A stretch of 27,651 nt of DNA. Origin: Basidiobolus heterosporus B8920 (lineage: Eukaryota; Basidiobolomycota; Basidiobolomycetes; Basidiobolales; Basidiobolaceae). The translations under genes were made by a program, and so were the position numbers. The stretch covers positions 1 to 27,651 of the forward strand of contig JNET01033741.1 in NCBI GenBank assembly GCA_000697455.1. Reading direction: 5' to 3'. Below are positions 8,948 through 17,508 of the stretch, piece after piece. The notes under the pieces are model-generated. The model had not been told where the DNA came from. It ran no database searches and was given only the letters and a program-made list of their open reading frames with translations. The first letter of the stretch is position 1; every line of letters begins with the position of its first letter.

Positions 8948-10864
8948 ATGGAGACCAGTCTTTCGCAGGAGCAAATGGTCGAAAATGCCGCTTACGAAGA
9001 ATATCAGGGGCCAGTCACTGACATGACCACCATCGAATTGGACAAAGAAAACATCAAGCCCTCTCGTCGCGGACGTAGTGCAGCTGCCTTAGCACAAGTA
9101 TTCGAGAGTTCCTTAGACGAAAGGTCTCAATACTTACAGCAGATGCGCGCCGACTTCGAAAAAGAGCTAGAAGGTTTGAAGGAATTGGACGATCCTTTGG
9201 ACGTGTATCATCGCTATATTAGATGGACAATTGAGAATTACCCTCAAGGGCATAACCAACAGTCTAACTTAGTTCCTCTGTTGGAAAGGGCCACTCGACA
9301 CTTCCTAGATGACAAAAGATACATAAATGACCCCAGATATCTTCGTATGTGGTTACTGTATGCTCGACAAGTTCGAGATCCAAAGGTGATTTTCTCCTTC
9401 TTGATTCGTAACGAGATTGGTATGGATCTAGCAGCGTTCTATCAAGAATATGCAGACTTACTGGAGAGCTTAAACAGGTGGGTACACTATGTTCTTCACT
9501 GTGTGGGATACAACTAGTTGAATGCCTTGTTTCTTTGATACAGGTTAGATCAGGCAGATGAGATCCTTCAGCTTGGGATCAACCGTCGAGCTCAACCGCT
9601 CGAAAGACTTTTGCGATGCCACAGAGAATTCCAAAGACGTATGACGTTGTCAGTCGCGCAAGAAGAGGATGACCAGCCTAATGAAAGTCAGCCGGCTGAA
9701 AGCAATAGGAGCATCCTTGGTCGAAAAGTGTCTAGTACCCGATCTGCCCACCCAAATCTTGCTGGTCCTGAGAGAGGCCGGGGCGGTATCCGTAGTGGCT
9801 TGCCACTGGCCCAAAAGCCTAACAAGAAATTGAGTATCTTCAGTGATACGGATTCAGGAAGATCGGTCGTTCCAGACTCCTCAGCTGCACCATGGTCAGA
9901 TCTAGGGACAGATGTATCTAGACGGAAAGAGAACATCCGGGAAGCCACGAGATGGAAGGGGGTTACTCTGGCACAATCCGGTAGATCCAGGGCAACACCA
10001 ATGGAAAGATTGGAAGTATTCCAGGATGAGGCATGTTTCAATATGCTGTGTATTTGACTGCATAGAATATCAGCTAAATTGCGTTTACTGTTTGTTTCTA
10101 ACAATGTTTATGGGATGATAGGAATCGGAAGCCAGAGCCGTGTCCCTGAACCCTAATGCTTTGGCTGAGCAAACTCGAAAGCAAAATGACGATAGTTTAC
10201 TCTTTAACGACCCGCTAAGAAACTTCCCCAAGCAAGAGATTGACACTCAATCAGGCAACACTGCTCGCAAACCTTTGCGCTCATCCCAAAAACCTGCGCA
10301 GAAAGAGCAGGCCTCGAAAGGACGCGCCAAGTCAGAGAAAATGATCGTTGACACTAACAGCGTATATCAAAAAGACAAAGAAATCTCCTTGGAGGAAATG
10401 AGGGCTTCGTTGGCTCAATATCGCTATCAAGATCCAGAATCACCACCCCCCGCCACAAGAACTCCAAACAATCAAAACCAAAGTCAAATACCATCACCAA
10501 CAATCAACACTAAAGCGGCACTAGCAGACATCATGGAGATTTTTAATCAGCCACTTCACCACTCCATGGCCCGCTCATCACACACAGACACACCCTTGTC
10601 ACAAACACCACCCAAGAAAGAGACAATGTTTAAAACTTTTCAAGACACCAACCCATGTACATTCTCCTCACAACAAGAAAGCACATCTAAAAATCGACCG
10701 GGAAAATGTGGGTAACATTTCATTGTAGTTAGCACTAGAACGCATTAATCTAACCATATATTACTCCGTGTAGTGAGTATATTTCGGGACTAAGGGACGA
10801 TAGGATGTCAGAAACATTTAATTTGGATAAAGGGATTATTAACAGCTTAAGGACATTAATTTGA
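8948..10864 (+). CDS. MAD3: Spindle assembly checkpoint protein Mad3/BubR1
   Basis: Mad3 is part of the mitotic checkpoint complex with Cdc20, Mad2 and Bub3, and blocks the anaphase-promoting complex as a pseudosubstrate. Four exons (8948-9477, 9544-10030, 10122-10711, 10774-10864) join in phase to 565 codons. Residues 33-35 (DKENIKP) are the first KEN box. A Bub1/Mad3 TPR-type domain follows at about 64-210, containing DPLDVYHRYIRWTIENYPQG. The second KEN box is RRKENIRE (305-307), followed by WKGVTL, the arrangement diagnostic of Mad3/BubR1. Residues ~426-441 contain LEEMRA, resembling a motif of Bub1/Mad3 proteins, and 463-483 (ending MEIFNQPL) look like a Bub3-binding GLEBS segment. There is no kinase domain, so it is Mad3-type rather than Bub1. 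The second intron can only be phase-matched with a GC donor (GAG|GCATGT, acceptor ATAG). The last exon is inferred from phase: without it the protein would end at 10715. Confidence 0.9.
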
Positions 10865-10901
10865 TGAGTATTTACAGGAAAACAAGTGTACATCAGGAAA
10901 A

Positions 10902-12076
10902 TCAGGCGGTATTAGTGGTGGGGGTGGGGGTGAGAGTGGGAGTGGGAGTGGGAGTGGGAAGAGTGGTGCAAGTGATGATGGTAGGCTTTTCGGCGTATGG
11001 CGGGGGGCTTGTTATCTCACCAGTGATACGGTCGGCCATATGTTCGGCTGTTTGGTATGAGGGAGGGGAAGCAGAAAGTTCCCATTGAGTAGGGGTATTT
11101 ACGGTGATAGGGAGATCAATGTAAAACCACCATTTTCGCTTCATTTTGTCAATTAGTTTCACCTTCACCATGAGAATGTGATTCAATTCGATCATCTCGG
11201 TTTGGCAGTCAGGATGAGTGTCAGTAGGGATTTGAATCATCATGGAATAATCCAGTTTCTCGTTGGCCCCATAGATGGGGACCTTGCGTGTTTTGTGGCA
11301 CAGCCTCTTTGTCTCGAAACACGAGGACTCATCCTGGTTGGAGTAGTTCACCGCTTGGATGATAGATAGAGTGATCTCGGTCAAGCAAAAGATCGCTTTG
11401 TTGATTTCTACGAACATTTCGAACGCTAACAACTCACCCGGTTGGTAATTGTGCTTCGCCACTCTAGCCTCGTATCTCAAAGAGTTAGCCCACCTTCCCG
11501 AGCACGCTACACTTGGGACGTAATCTGAGAGAATTGACAAGACTCTTTCGATTTGTACGGGCTGGACGACTCGCTGGATGGCTCGAATGTTTCCGAGAAT
11601 CGATGGTCTCTCGACCACTGCTTTGAGTTGATACTTGATCTCACCCTTGGCAATGTTCACCGACACCGGCAAGACGCCTGGGAGTAGTAACTCGAAAGGG
11701 TACTCGTAGACCACGTCTGTATTCAGAGTGTGTAGCTGGTCCTCCTGTTTCAAAAACACCCATTCATGGTTGAAGAATAGCTCTTGGTGATAACCATCTG
11801 TTGACGACAAACAACCGGATTAGATGGGAAAGGGTAGAAACATTGCCAACAACAGCACAAACCTTTGGAGCTTTTAATTCGACTGGTACCCTCGAACAAC
11901 AAACTCAGTGACTTGACTTTGGTTTTTCTGGTCGTGGTCGCTACAAGAACACCACACAACACACTTCCAACTGACTCCTCTGGGGACCCATTGAGCACGA
12001 TGGGATTCTCTCGTAGGTTGATGTGGACATGGACGCCACTGGTTGACTCGCCTATAGCAATCGAGGGCAATGACAT
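10902..12076 (-). CDS. Alpha-arrestin (ARRDC/ART-like) with two PPxY motifs
   Basis: Alpha-arrestins are cytosolic adaptors that bring the HECT ubiquitin ligase Rsp5/NEDD4 to plasma-membrane transporters so that these are ubiquitinated and endocytosed. Two exons, 12076-11863 and 11797-10902, are separated by a 65-base intron (11798-11862) and give 369 codons. The arrestin N fold starts at GVHVHINLRENPIVLNG (residues 14-30) with the segment GVLVATTTRKTKVKSLSLLFEG. The Arrestin_C half covers about 165-305, including RYEARVAKHNYQPGE and the strand IDLPITVNTP. The tail carries PPSY (316-319) and PPPY (336-339), the WW-binding sites for the ligase, then a Thr-Pro repeat. The start ATG at 12076 was taken because the longer frame upstream begins only with TTG. 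The stop codon is 37 bases from the convergent MAD3 stop, so their transcripts probably overlap at the 3' ends. Confidence 0.85.
10917..10958 (+). repeat. G-rich tandem repeat (GTGGGA/GTGGGG units) encoding the arrestin Thr-Pro tail
   Basis: The plus strand carries seven closely spaced runs of three or more G with 2-6 base spacers, mostly repeats of AGTGGG. On the coding (minus) strand it gives the Pro-Thr-Pro-Thr tail of the arrestin. Such spacing satisfies the usual G-quadruplex pattern on the plus strand. Confidence 0.75.
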
Positions 12077-12362
12077 CAAAGCAATAATGAAATCCAAGTC
12101 CAGATATGAGAACAAATATCTTTTATATGAAAGGATGACTGTCCGTCGATCTATCAGTTCAAGTCAAACAACCGAAACCGGACCCAGAGGTAAGTAATAC
12201 TGAGCTCAAACTCTTCTTCAAGCTTTCAGCCGTTGTACAATTACAAGTATGAGCTGAACACACGCCCCTATTACCGGCTCGATAAGCCCCATAATATCAC
12301 CATGGATTGTGAAACAAGAACACGATCTCAACTGCGAGTATCAGATTGCATGGAAATCGTGA

Positions 12363-12398
12363 CGTACTGGTGAATATACGTACTGGTGAATATACGTA
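12363..12398 (+). repeat. 16-base tandem duplication
   Basis: CGTACTGGTGAATATA is present twice head to tail (12363-12378, 12379-12394) followed by the start of a third copy. It lies about 290 bases upstream of the arrestin ATG. Confidence 0.85.
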
Positions 12399-12625
12399 GT
12401 TTTAGGTTAATCGGTTCCAGTGAGTTGTTCCTCTTTGCTAGGAGAGGTAAGGAGTTGAGCTTTCCTTTGTATAGGATACATGACTATCTAATTCGATACT
12501 TGATTTGATAAATGGCATATACGACTGGCTGATTACTGGTTGACTAGATTGATGCTTTCTAAATGCTTTTTATATAGTCTTTACTGGATTTAGTCGTCAT
12601 GTTTACGTATATGGACAAAGGGTTG

Positions 12626-12656
12626 GTGTGTATGTGTGTATGTGTGTATGTACGTG
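12626..12656 (+). repeat. TG/TATG microsatellite
   Basis: Repeats of TGTGTATG, three units with a degenerate fourth. This is a simple sequence repeat in the 3' flank of the TMEM198-like gene. Confidence 0.8.
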
Positions 12657-12693
12657 TAACCAAGATATGTATATTTTTGAAGTATAGTTAAGC

Positions 12694-12720
12694 TTAGGGG
12701 AGGGTTAGAGTTAGGGTTGG
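12694..12720 (+). repeat. Degenerate telomere-type repeat
   Basis: Contains TTAGGG, GGGTTAG and TTAGGGTT within 27 bases, 11 bases from the stop codon of the minus-strand TMEM198-like gene. It resembles a short decayed block of (TTAGGG)n. Confidence 0.6.
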
Positions 12721-12730
12721 CTTCTTGAGC

Positions 12731-13459
12731 TTACTTTCTACTCCATGGTTTAAACGATTTGTATTGAACAATAGCACCAATGATCGCCAACACTGCCATG
12801 GAGGCCAACATAGCATAAACTTTTCCGTTTGTATGGTAGAATGCTTGTCCAGCACCATTCAAGAAGGCAATGAGGTGCTGAGTAAAGCCAGTACCGATGA
12901 AATAGTCAACACCAACAATAAACATGTAAGCCCCAGCAATGGCTGTACCCATAATCACTACGTGCTTTTCGAAGAAGAAAATAGATATAATCCCAACGAT
13001 AACTAAAACAACGATGAATATGATCCGACCAGAGCTACTTGCAATTAGCATACCGTCACCAAGGGAGAGTATAAACATACCCAAGGCGAACCCACCAAGG
13101 GCGCCAATAGCAGCGATTCCCAACTTCCATATGCACATAAACAAACAGCCACCAATAATTCCCGCAATCACTGCAACCACTAGATAGACGGTGGACTTGG
13201 TACCTGTGTTTGGGTTGGAGATCTTGTAGCATACAACATACGCGAGAAACCCTACTACCACAAACCCAGCCAGAAATATGATGGTTTTGAAGAAACGATG
13301 ACCAAAGAAACAGAAAAAAAAGCCAACAACAATCATGACCACGGCAATGACCGAGGTCTGTGGAGTAATGGCATAGTCACCAACTTTACTTTGGGCAGTA
13401 ACCGTGTTGGCAAAGAATAAACACAAAATCAAGGTCAGGTAATTTAAAGATGGTTTCAT
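12731..13459 (-). CDS. TMEM198-like (DUF4203) seven-helix membrane protein, copy A
   Basis: This single-exon gene of 242 codons encodes a polytopic membrane protein. The first ~22 residues (MKPSLNYLTLILCLFFANTV) form a signal peptide with a likely cut after TVTA. About seven hydrophobic helices follow, rich in small residues, with the motif FFGHRFFKTIIFLAGF after the first helix. This matches the GYRxFK..FLxG pattern of TMEM198 proteins. The C-terminus is basic (QYKSFKPWSRK), probably cytosolic. The biochemical role in fungi is unknown. The vertebrate relative has been linked to Wnt/LRP6 signalling, which fungi lack, so function cannot be transferred. A close paralogue (14072-14791) lies 612 bases away on the opposite strand, pointing away from this gene. 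A TATA box (13547-13554) and TTAGGG boxes stand upstream. Confidence 0.8.
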   Translation of the reverse strand: MKPSLNYLTLILCLFFANTVTAQSKVGDYAITPQTSVIAVVMIVVGFFFCFFGHRFFKTIIFLAGFVVVGFLAYVVCYKISNPNTGTKSTVYLVVAVIAGIIGGCLFMCIWKLGIAAIGALGGFALGMFILSLGDGMLIASSSGRIIFIVVLVIVGIISIFFFEKHVVIMGTAIAGAYMFIVGVDYFIGTGFTQHLIAFLNGAGQAFYHTNGKVYAMLASMAVLAIIGAIVQYKSFKPWSRK

Positions 13460-13546
13460 AATGATATTTACTAGAGTTATTAAGAAGAGTTAGGGTTAGT
13501 TAGTTAGATTAAGATGCTATCTTTCTGGGAATGGAAGACCAAGAGT

Positions 13547-13554
13547 TATTTATA
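13547..13554 (-). promoter_or_regulatory. TATA box of TMEM198-like copy A
   Basis: TATAAATA on the minus strand, about 90 bases before the ATG at 13459. Confidence 0.55.
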
Positions 13555-13897
13555 ACGAGGTCAACTGATTGGGTTAGGGTGATTCTTCGACATTACATTG
13601 TGTCATAAAAGAATCCATGTAAGAATAGACAATTCTTTTAAATGAAAAGAAATTTCCGGAATTACCTCAGTGGCCAATCACACATAATGAGTAATAAAGA
13701 ACTCAGGATATTTATAGGTCGCCAAGCATTGAACGATCTTTGATTAAGAAAAACCCAGTAATTAAGGTTTTGACGCGTGATGTAAGGCCCCGAAGTTAGC
13801 GTAACCCTAAGCGACCTGATGACATCGATGTTTATCAAGAAACTTAGCCCTACTATCAACAAATCCAGCCAGTGGTGTGAATTTTCTTGGCATCCCC

Positions 13898-13911
13898 AAC
13901 CCTAACCCTAA
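13898..13911 (+). repeat. Two telomere-type units (AACCCT) in promoter
   Basis: AACCCTAACCCTAA is two perfect telomeric units, about 160 bases before the ATG of the plus-strand TMEM198-like gene. Confidence 0.8.
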
Positions 13912-13998
13912 TCCATTACACGTAGAAAGCAAGAGCAAAATCATGGTAACTTACCAAACTAGGAAGGCAGGAAAATTGAGAAGTGGGTTCGAAATTGC

Positions 13999-14006
13999 TA
14001 TAAATA
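13999..14006 (+). promoter_or_regulatory. TATA box of TMEM198-like copy B
   Basis: TATAAATA lies 66 bases before the ATG at 14072, a typical TATA-to-ATG distance for a strongly expressed short-leader gene. Confidence 0.6.
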
Positions 14007-14071
14007 AATAAATATCCGCACTGGAGCATCACCAATCCCCATAACCCATCTATCTTCATAACCCAAACGTA

Positions 14072-14791
14072 ATGATTAAATCCTCATATCTATACCTTCT
14101 ATTAACCTTGCTATTCACCAACTCGGTGTTTGCTCTACCCGGGGAGTACGTGATTACTCCTCAAACCTCAGTCATCGCTGTAGTGATGATTGTACTGGGC
14201 TTTTTCTTTTGTTTCTTCGGACATCGCTTTTTCAAACTAATTGTCTTTTTGGCTGGCTTCGTAGTTGTTGGATTCATCGCATATGTGATTTGTTACGAGA
14301 TTTCCCTTCCCGACACGAGCACCAAGTCGACTATTTACCTTGTAGTCGCTATCGTTGCCGGTCTTGTTGGTGGTTTTCTCTTCATGTGTTTATGGAATCT
14401 GGGGATCGCTGCCATCGGTGCCTTGGGTGGATTTGCCCTGGCCATGTTCATTCTTTCTTTCGGTAACAATCTGCTGATCTCCAGTAAAACCGGACGTATC
14501 ATATTTGTGGTCGCGTTCGTGGTCGTTGGGATCATCGCGATCTTCTTCTTGGAGAAGCATGTGGTGATCTTTGCTACTGCCATTGCTGGTGCCTACATGT
14601 TCATCGTTGGCATCGACTACTTCATTAAGACTGGATTCACCCAACACCTGATCGCCTTCCTCAATGGTAACGATAAGACCTTTTATCACACGAACGCCAA
14701 GATTTACGGCATGTTGGCTTCATTGGCCGTCATGGCTATCATCGGTATTGTCGTGCAGTACAAGTCTTTCCGTCCCTGGAACAAGAAATAA
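14072..14791 (+). CDS. TMEM198-like (DUF4203) seven-helix membrane protein, copy B
   Basis: This single-exon gene of 239 codons is a close paralogue of the minus-strand gene at 12731-13459. Long identical blocks are shared, such as ITPQTSVIAVVMIV, GFFFCFFGHRFFK, GIAAIGALGGFAL and TGFTQHLIAFLNG. The N-terminal 22 residues (MIKSSYLYLLLTLLFTNSVF) form a signal peptide. The signal peptide and loop regions differ most between the copies, while the helices are nearly conserved. This suggests both are functional and under constraint. Around seven membrane helices are predicted by eye, and the tail is QYKSFRPWNKK. The gene ends 91 bases from the convergent GGC1 stop codon and has a poly(A) signal at 14839-14844. 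The substrate or partner is unknown. Confidence 0.8.
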   Translation: MIKSSYLYLLLTLLFTNSVFALPGEYVITPQTSVIAVVMIVLGFFFCFFGHRFFKLIVFLAGFVVVGFIAYVICYEISLPDTSTKSTIYLVVAIVAGLVGGFLFMCLWNLGIAAIGALGGFALAMFILSFGNNLLISSKTGRIIFVVAFVVVGIIAIFFLEKHVVIFATAIAGAYMFIVGIDYFIKTGFTQHLIAFLNGNDKTFYHTNAKIYGMLASLAVMAIIGIVVQYKSFRPWNKK

Positions 14792-14838
14792 TCCCCATTG
14801 CATTGTATATTGTGTATTCTAGTAAATTCATTCAGTCT

Positions 14839-14844
14839 AATAAA
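14839..14844 (+). terminator. Poly(A) signal of TMEM198-like copy B
   Basis: AATAAA lies 47 bases after the stop codon, inside the 91-base gap to the convergent GGC1 gene. Confidence 0.5.
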
Positions 14845-14882
14845 TAAATGTTTAATGAAAGAGATGTTGGCATGCAATGATG

Positions 14883-15910
14883 TTAAGCTTGGTTGATGGA
14901 TTTGGTAATTCCATTGGCTTCAAAGAAGTTGTGGAAGATGGGAATCAATTGTTGGGCAACAGTGAAACTGAAAATAAGCTTAGGTCCAACTACGAGAATC
15001 TTGGGGGTCAATCCCTTGAAGAAGGAGCCCATTCCTTCATTCTTGACCATGTTCTTGATGATGCTGACTCCGCTCTCGGGGGCATCGAATGGCTTGTTCT
15101 GGATTCTAGTCTTGACTACGTCTAAAGGTGCGGCAACTGTGATACTGGCAACTGCGCCACCAATGGAGGAGCAGAAGTTCTGGAAGAAAGTGGCCTTGGA
15201 GTAGTCTTCAAGGGCGAACATGTATTCCTTAACGACAGCGGCACCACCGAAGAGAGCGAAAGATCCAGGGGCGTTACGTGCAGCAGTCCACATACCACCA
15301 CGATACAAACCAAGACCTTCATCCCACATAATCTTGAAGAAGCCACGGTTCTTGAGAGACTCGGGGTTGGTTTGCATCTTGATCTTCAGAACATCTAAGG
15401 GTAAAAGAGCAACCTCACCAATACCAACCAAAGAACCAGCAGTGGCGTGCATCATGGTTTTGCCATTCTTCTCACCGAAAGCACGAGAGAAGGCATCACG
15501 GTGGTGAGTGTTAAGATAGTCTTTAACAAAAGGTTGACCACCAAACTTGTAAACACGTTGTAAAATCTTGTAACCAGCGGCGAAGCCAAGACCTGGGAAG
15601 AGTGACATGTACTTGCGGATAGCGCTAGCGTTATGAGCATCCTTGAAGATAACTGTGGAGAGGTTATGGAAGCCTTGAGAAAGTGGCATTCCTGGGACAA
15701 AAACCTGGACATATCTCGGTTATATTTCAAAGATATAAAGTTGTCAGTACATTAGGGAAAAGGAAATACCTTTCCGGTGTGACTCATTAATCTCTTAGCA
15801 ACGGTATCAATAGGATGGAAGCCAAGGAGCTCAAGAAGACCAGAAGTTCCTGACCCGCAGATACGAGCAAGACCCGATTCGCGATTATTACCAGTACCGT
15901 GTGCACCCAT
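14883..15910 (-). CDS. GGC1: Mitochondrial GTP/GDP carrier (Ggc1/Yhm1)
   Basis: Ggc1 is a mitochondrial carrier family protein of the inner membrane that exchanges cytosolic GTP for matrix GDP, with effects on mitochondrial iron and nucleic acid synthesis in yeast. Two exons, 15910-15770 and 15704-14883, are joined across a 65-base intron (15705-15769) and give 320 codons. The three carrier signatures are FHPIDTVAKRL (residues 31-41), LLPLDVLKIKMQTNPES (148-163) and AAPLDVVKTRIQN (238-250). Diagnostic Ggc1 segments are LFPGLGFAAGYKILQRVYK (82-100), the long FGGQPF loop and WTAARNAPGSFALFG (186-200). Length and order agree well with yeast Ggc1. The ATG at 15910 begins MGAHGTGNNRESGLAR, matching the family start SGLARLLGS. 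It is convergent with TMEM198-like copy B. A telomere-type repeat block stands ~520 bases upstream of the start. Confidence 0.95.
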
Positions 15911-16659
15911 ATTTTTTAAGTTAGAAATAAAGAGGAATGTTATGCAACAGCCAGAGAAGGAAGTGTTAACCCAAAGCAAAGGAAGGGTACTGCTAGTTTT
16001 TATCCTTTGAACAGGAAGGAAAAAATTTTCAACGATGCTACAGTGTTAGCATTGATTTTGACTTTTGAGTACACTATCCAATCAATTGGTTAGGATATTC
16101 CTTAAACTGGATCAATCATACTGGCAATAGGATCGATAAATTATGCTAAAATGGGCTTACATTAATACACTCGTATACCCACCAATCACTACACCAATCA
16201 GTACACCGGATACATCTACTTCAGCCGGTGGTAGCATTTTGATGACCCTTGAGGCAGTTGTCAAAATAGAAAAAGCTAATTATTGGATTCGGAGCGGAGA
16301 TGTTTCATGAGTCCGAAGATCTCCGGGTGAAGACTCCTACTCTTACTCCTACACGCCATGCATATCCGCAACTTGGTGTGTGATTCATGCGTCTACGGCA
16401 CGTGAAATAAGGATAGATTAGCCAGAGCTCTAACCCTAACCCTAGCCCTAACCCTAACCCTAGTTTCTTGGAATACCGTTAAATCAACCAACAAAACACG
16501 AGCCAGATGCGAATCTCTGTGCGGACCAATGTCAAACCTTCACTGCATCTGTTGATTATTAACCAGCGAAACCAAAAGAACTTGACGATTACATGAACAG
16601 TTTACTTTGTGCATGATTTATTTACGTAGAGTAAAACGTAGACACAAATAAGTTCCATT
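15911..16659. other. Intergenic region between GGC1 and eS27
   Basis: No coding region is visible on either strand. It holds the GGC1 promoter, a possible structured element at 16295-16336 and the longest telomere-type repeat block of the window (16431-16463), plus the 3' flank of the ribosomal protein gene. Confidence 0.55.
16431..16463 (+). repeat. Interstitial telomeric repeat (TAACCC)5
   Basis: Five consecutive TAACCC units (the third is TAGCCC) and a final TAG, i.e. (TTAGGG)n on the minus strand. Genes lie on both sides, so this is not a chromosome end. It is about 520 bases upstream of the GGC1 ATG and about 200 bases beyond the eS27 stop codon. Confidence 0.9.
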
Positions 16660-17002
16660 TTAATTGGCCTTCTTACGGAAAGAACAACCTTCAGTCAAGC
16701 GAGCACGACCACCAGTAGGTTGGCAGAGGACAGTGGCGCAAGAACCGCACAAGACAACAGTTTGAGCGTGGCTGAAAACGGTGGTGATGTTGAAACAACC
16801 GGGGCACTTAACATCCATGAAGTAAGAGTTGGGGGATTGCACCAATCTCTTGAGCTTATGGGTGTTCTTTTCGTGTTCGATGGAGGGGTTGAGGAGATCT
16901 ACTGCTAACTAGAAACAAGCAAACATCCAAGTTAGCGTGTGGATCTAAGTTGAACATGATTGCATCCATCTGGCATGTACAATAGTTACAACTTACCACC
17001 AT
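16660..17002 (-). CDS. RPS27: 40S ribosomal protein eS27
   Basis: eS27 is a small-subunit ribosomal protein with one C4 zinc finger. Exon 1 is only six bases (ATGGTG, 17002-16997). It is followed by an 88-base intron (16909-16996, donor GTAAGT, acceptor TTTCTAG) and exon 2 (16908-16660), giving 84 codons starting [11 protein letters not shown], as in other eukaryotes. The zinc ligands are C37 and C40 (KCPGC) and C56 and C59 (LCGSC). The core [18 protein letters not shown] is almost invariant in the family, and the [11 protein letters not shown] tail fits. An intron directly after the first codons is common in fungal ribosomal protein genes. Upstream lies a TATA box at 17072-17077 and three copies of a 19-base element at 17183-17265. 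Confidence 0.95.
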
Positions 17003-17071
17003 TTTGATCGATTGAAAATGTGGCCGCGTGAAGCAAGCAAAAAGGAAGGACTCTGTGGACCATCAGAAAGT

Positions 17072-17077
17072 TTTATA
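17072..17077 (-). promoter_or_regulatory. TATA box of eS27
   Basis: TATAAA on the minus strand, 70 bases before the ATG at 17002. Confidence 0.5.
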
Positions 17078-17182
17078 AATTATGATTGTTGCTACTGGAC
17101 GATGATTGGACTGGTGAATTTTTTTCTTTTCAATCGCCATAATTTCCTGCTGAGTTTACTTAGCAAAGTTAATCAGCTTGAG

Positions 17183-17265
17183 TAAAATACGCAACATTCA
17201 ATAAGATTAGAATTGATTAAAATACGCAACATTCAACATCATTGATTAAAATGCGCAATATTCAA
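17183..17265. repeat. Three copies of a 19-base element upstream of eS27
   Basis: TAAAATACGCAACATTCAA is at 17183-17201 and again, identical, at 17218-17236. A third copy with two changes lies at 17247-17265. The copies are in the same orientation with spacers of 16 and 10 bases, 180-265 bases upstream of the eS27 ATG. Repeated factor-binding sites are one reading. Confidence 0.85.
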
Positions 17266-17508
17266 TCAGATTATAATCACATCCACAGCCAAGCAAGTGA
17301 TAACCGATCATTGGGTGTGATCTAAGGAAACATGACTCCGACCTCCGGGCCTACTTTTCCTTTTCTCAATCAGAGACTTCTATACACGAGCTTTGTAATC
17401 AATCATAGCTTATTTTATTGTAGATATCGATGAGTGATCCAATCATAGTCTTAACACTCTCAAAATGGAAGTGTTGGGGAGTGAATGGAACCCAAAGAAT
17501 GATGTTGT

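Larger units (their letters stand above)
12077..12730. other. Intergenic region between arrestin and TMEM198-like genes
   Basis: No coding region is visible. It holds the arrestin promoter side, a 16-base tandem duplication, a TG-rich microsatellite and a TTAGGG-containing stretch next to the TMEM198-like stop codon, listed separately. Confidence 0.55.
13460..14071. promoter_or_regulatory. Bidirectional promoter of the two TMEM198-like genes
   Basis: The 612-base spacer between the two ATGs carries TTAGGG-type boxes at 13489-13499, 13571-13580, 13801-13810 and 13898-13911. TATAAATA occurs at 13999-14006 for the plus gene, and the same octamer on the minus strand at 13547-13554 for the other. 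The telomere-type hexamers read TTAGGG on the plus strand near the left gene and CCCTAA near the right gene, so they point the same way relative to each gene. Binding by a telobox factor (Tbf1/TRF-like) is an inference. Confidence 0.6.

Noticed and set aside
10902-11088. Plus-strand Val/Gly-rich frame at the G-rich repeat
   Set aside because: It is the antisense of the arrestin tail and has no family features.
11750-12115. Longer arrestin N-terminus starting at 12115
   Set aside because: It begins at a TTG. The first ATG in frame is at 12076, just before the arrestin fold.
16302-16322. Hammerhead-ribozyme-like text (CATGAGTCCGAAGA)
   Set aside because: The CUGAUGA core and the GAAAC box are not present in the needed order. 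Only the ATGAGTCCG-like part is shared.
16431-16463. Chromosome end (true telomere)
   Set aside because: Conserved genes continue on both sides and the array is only five units with one variant.
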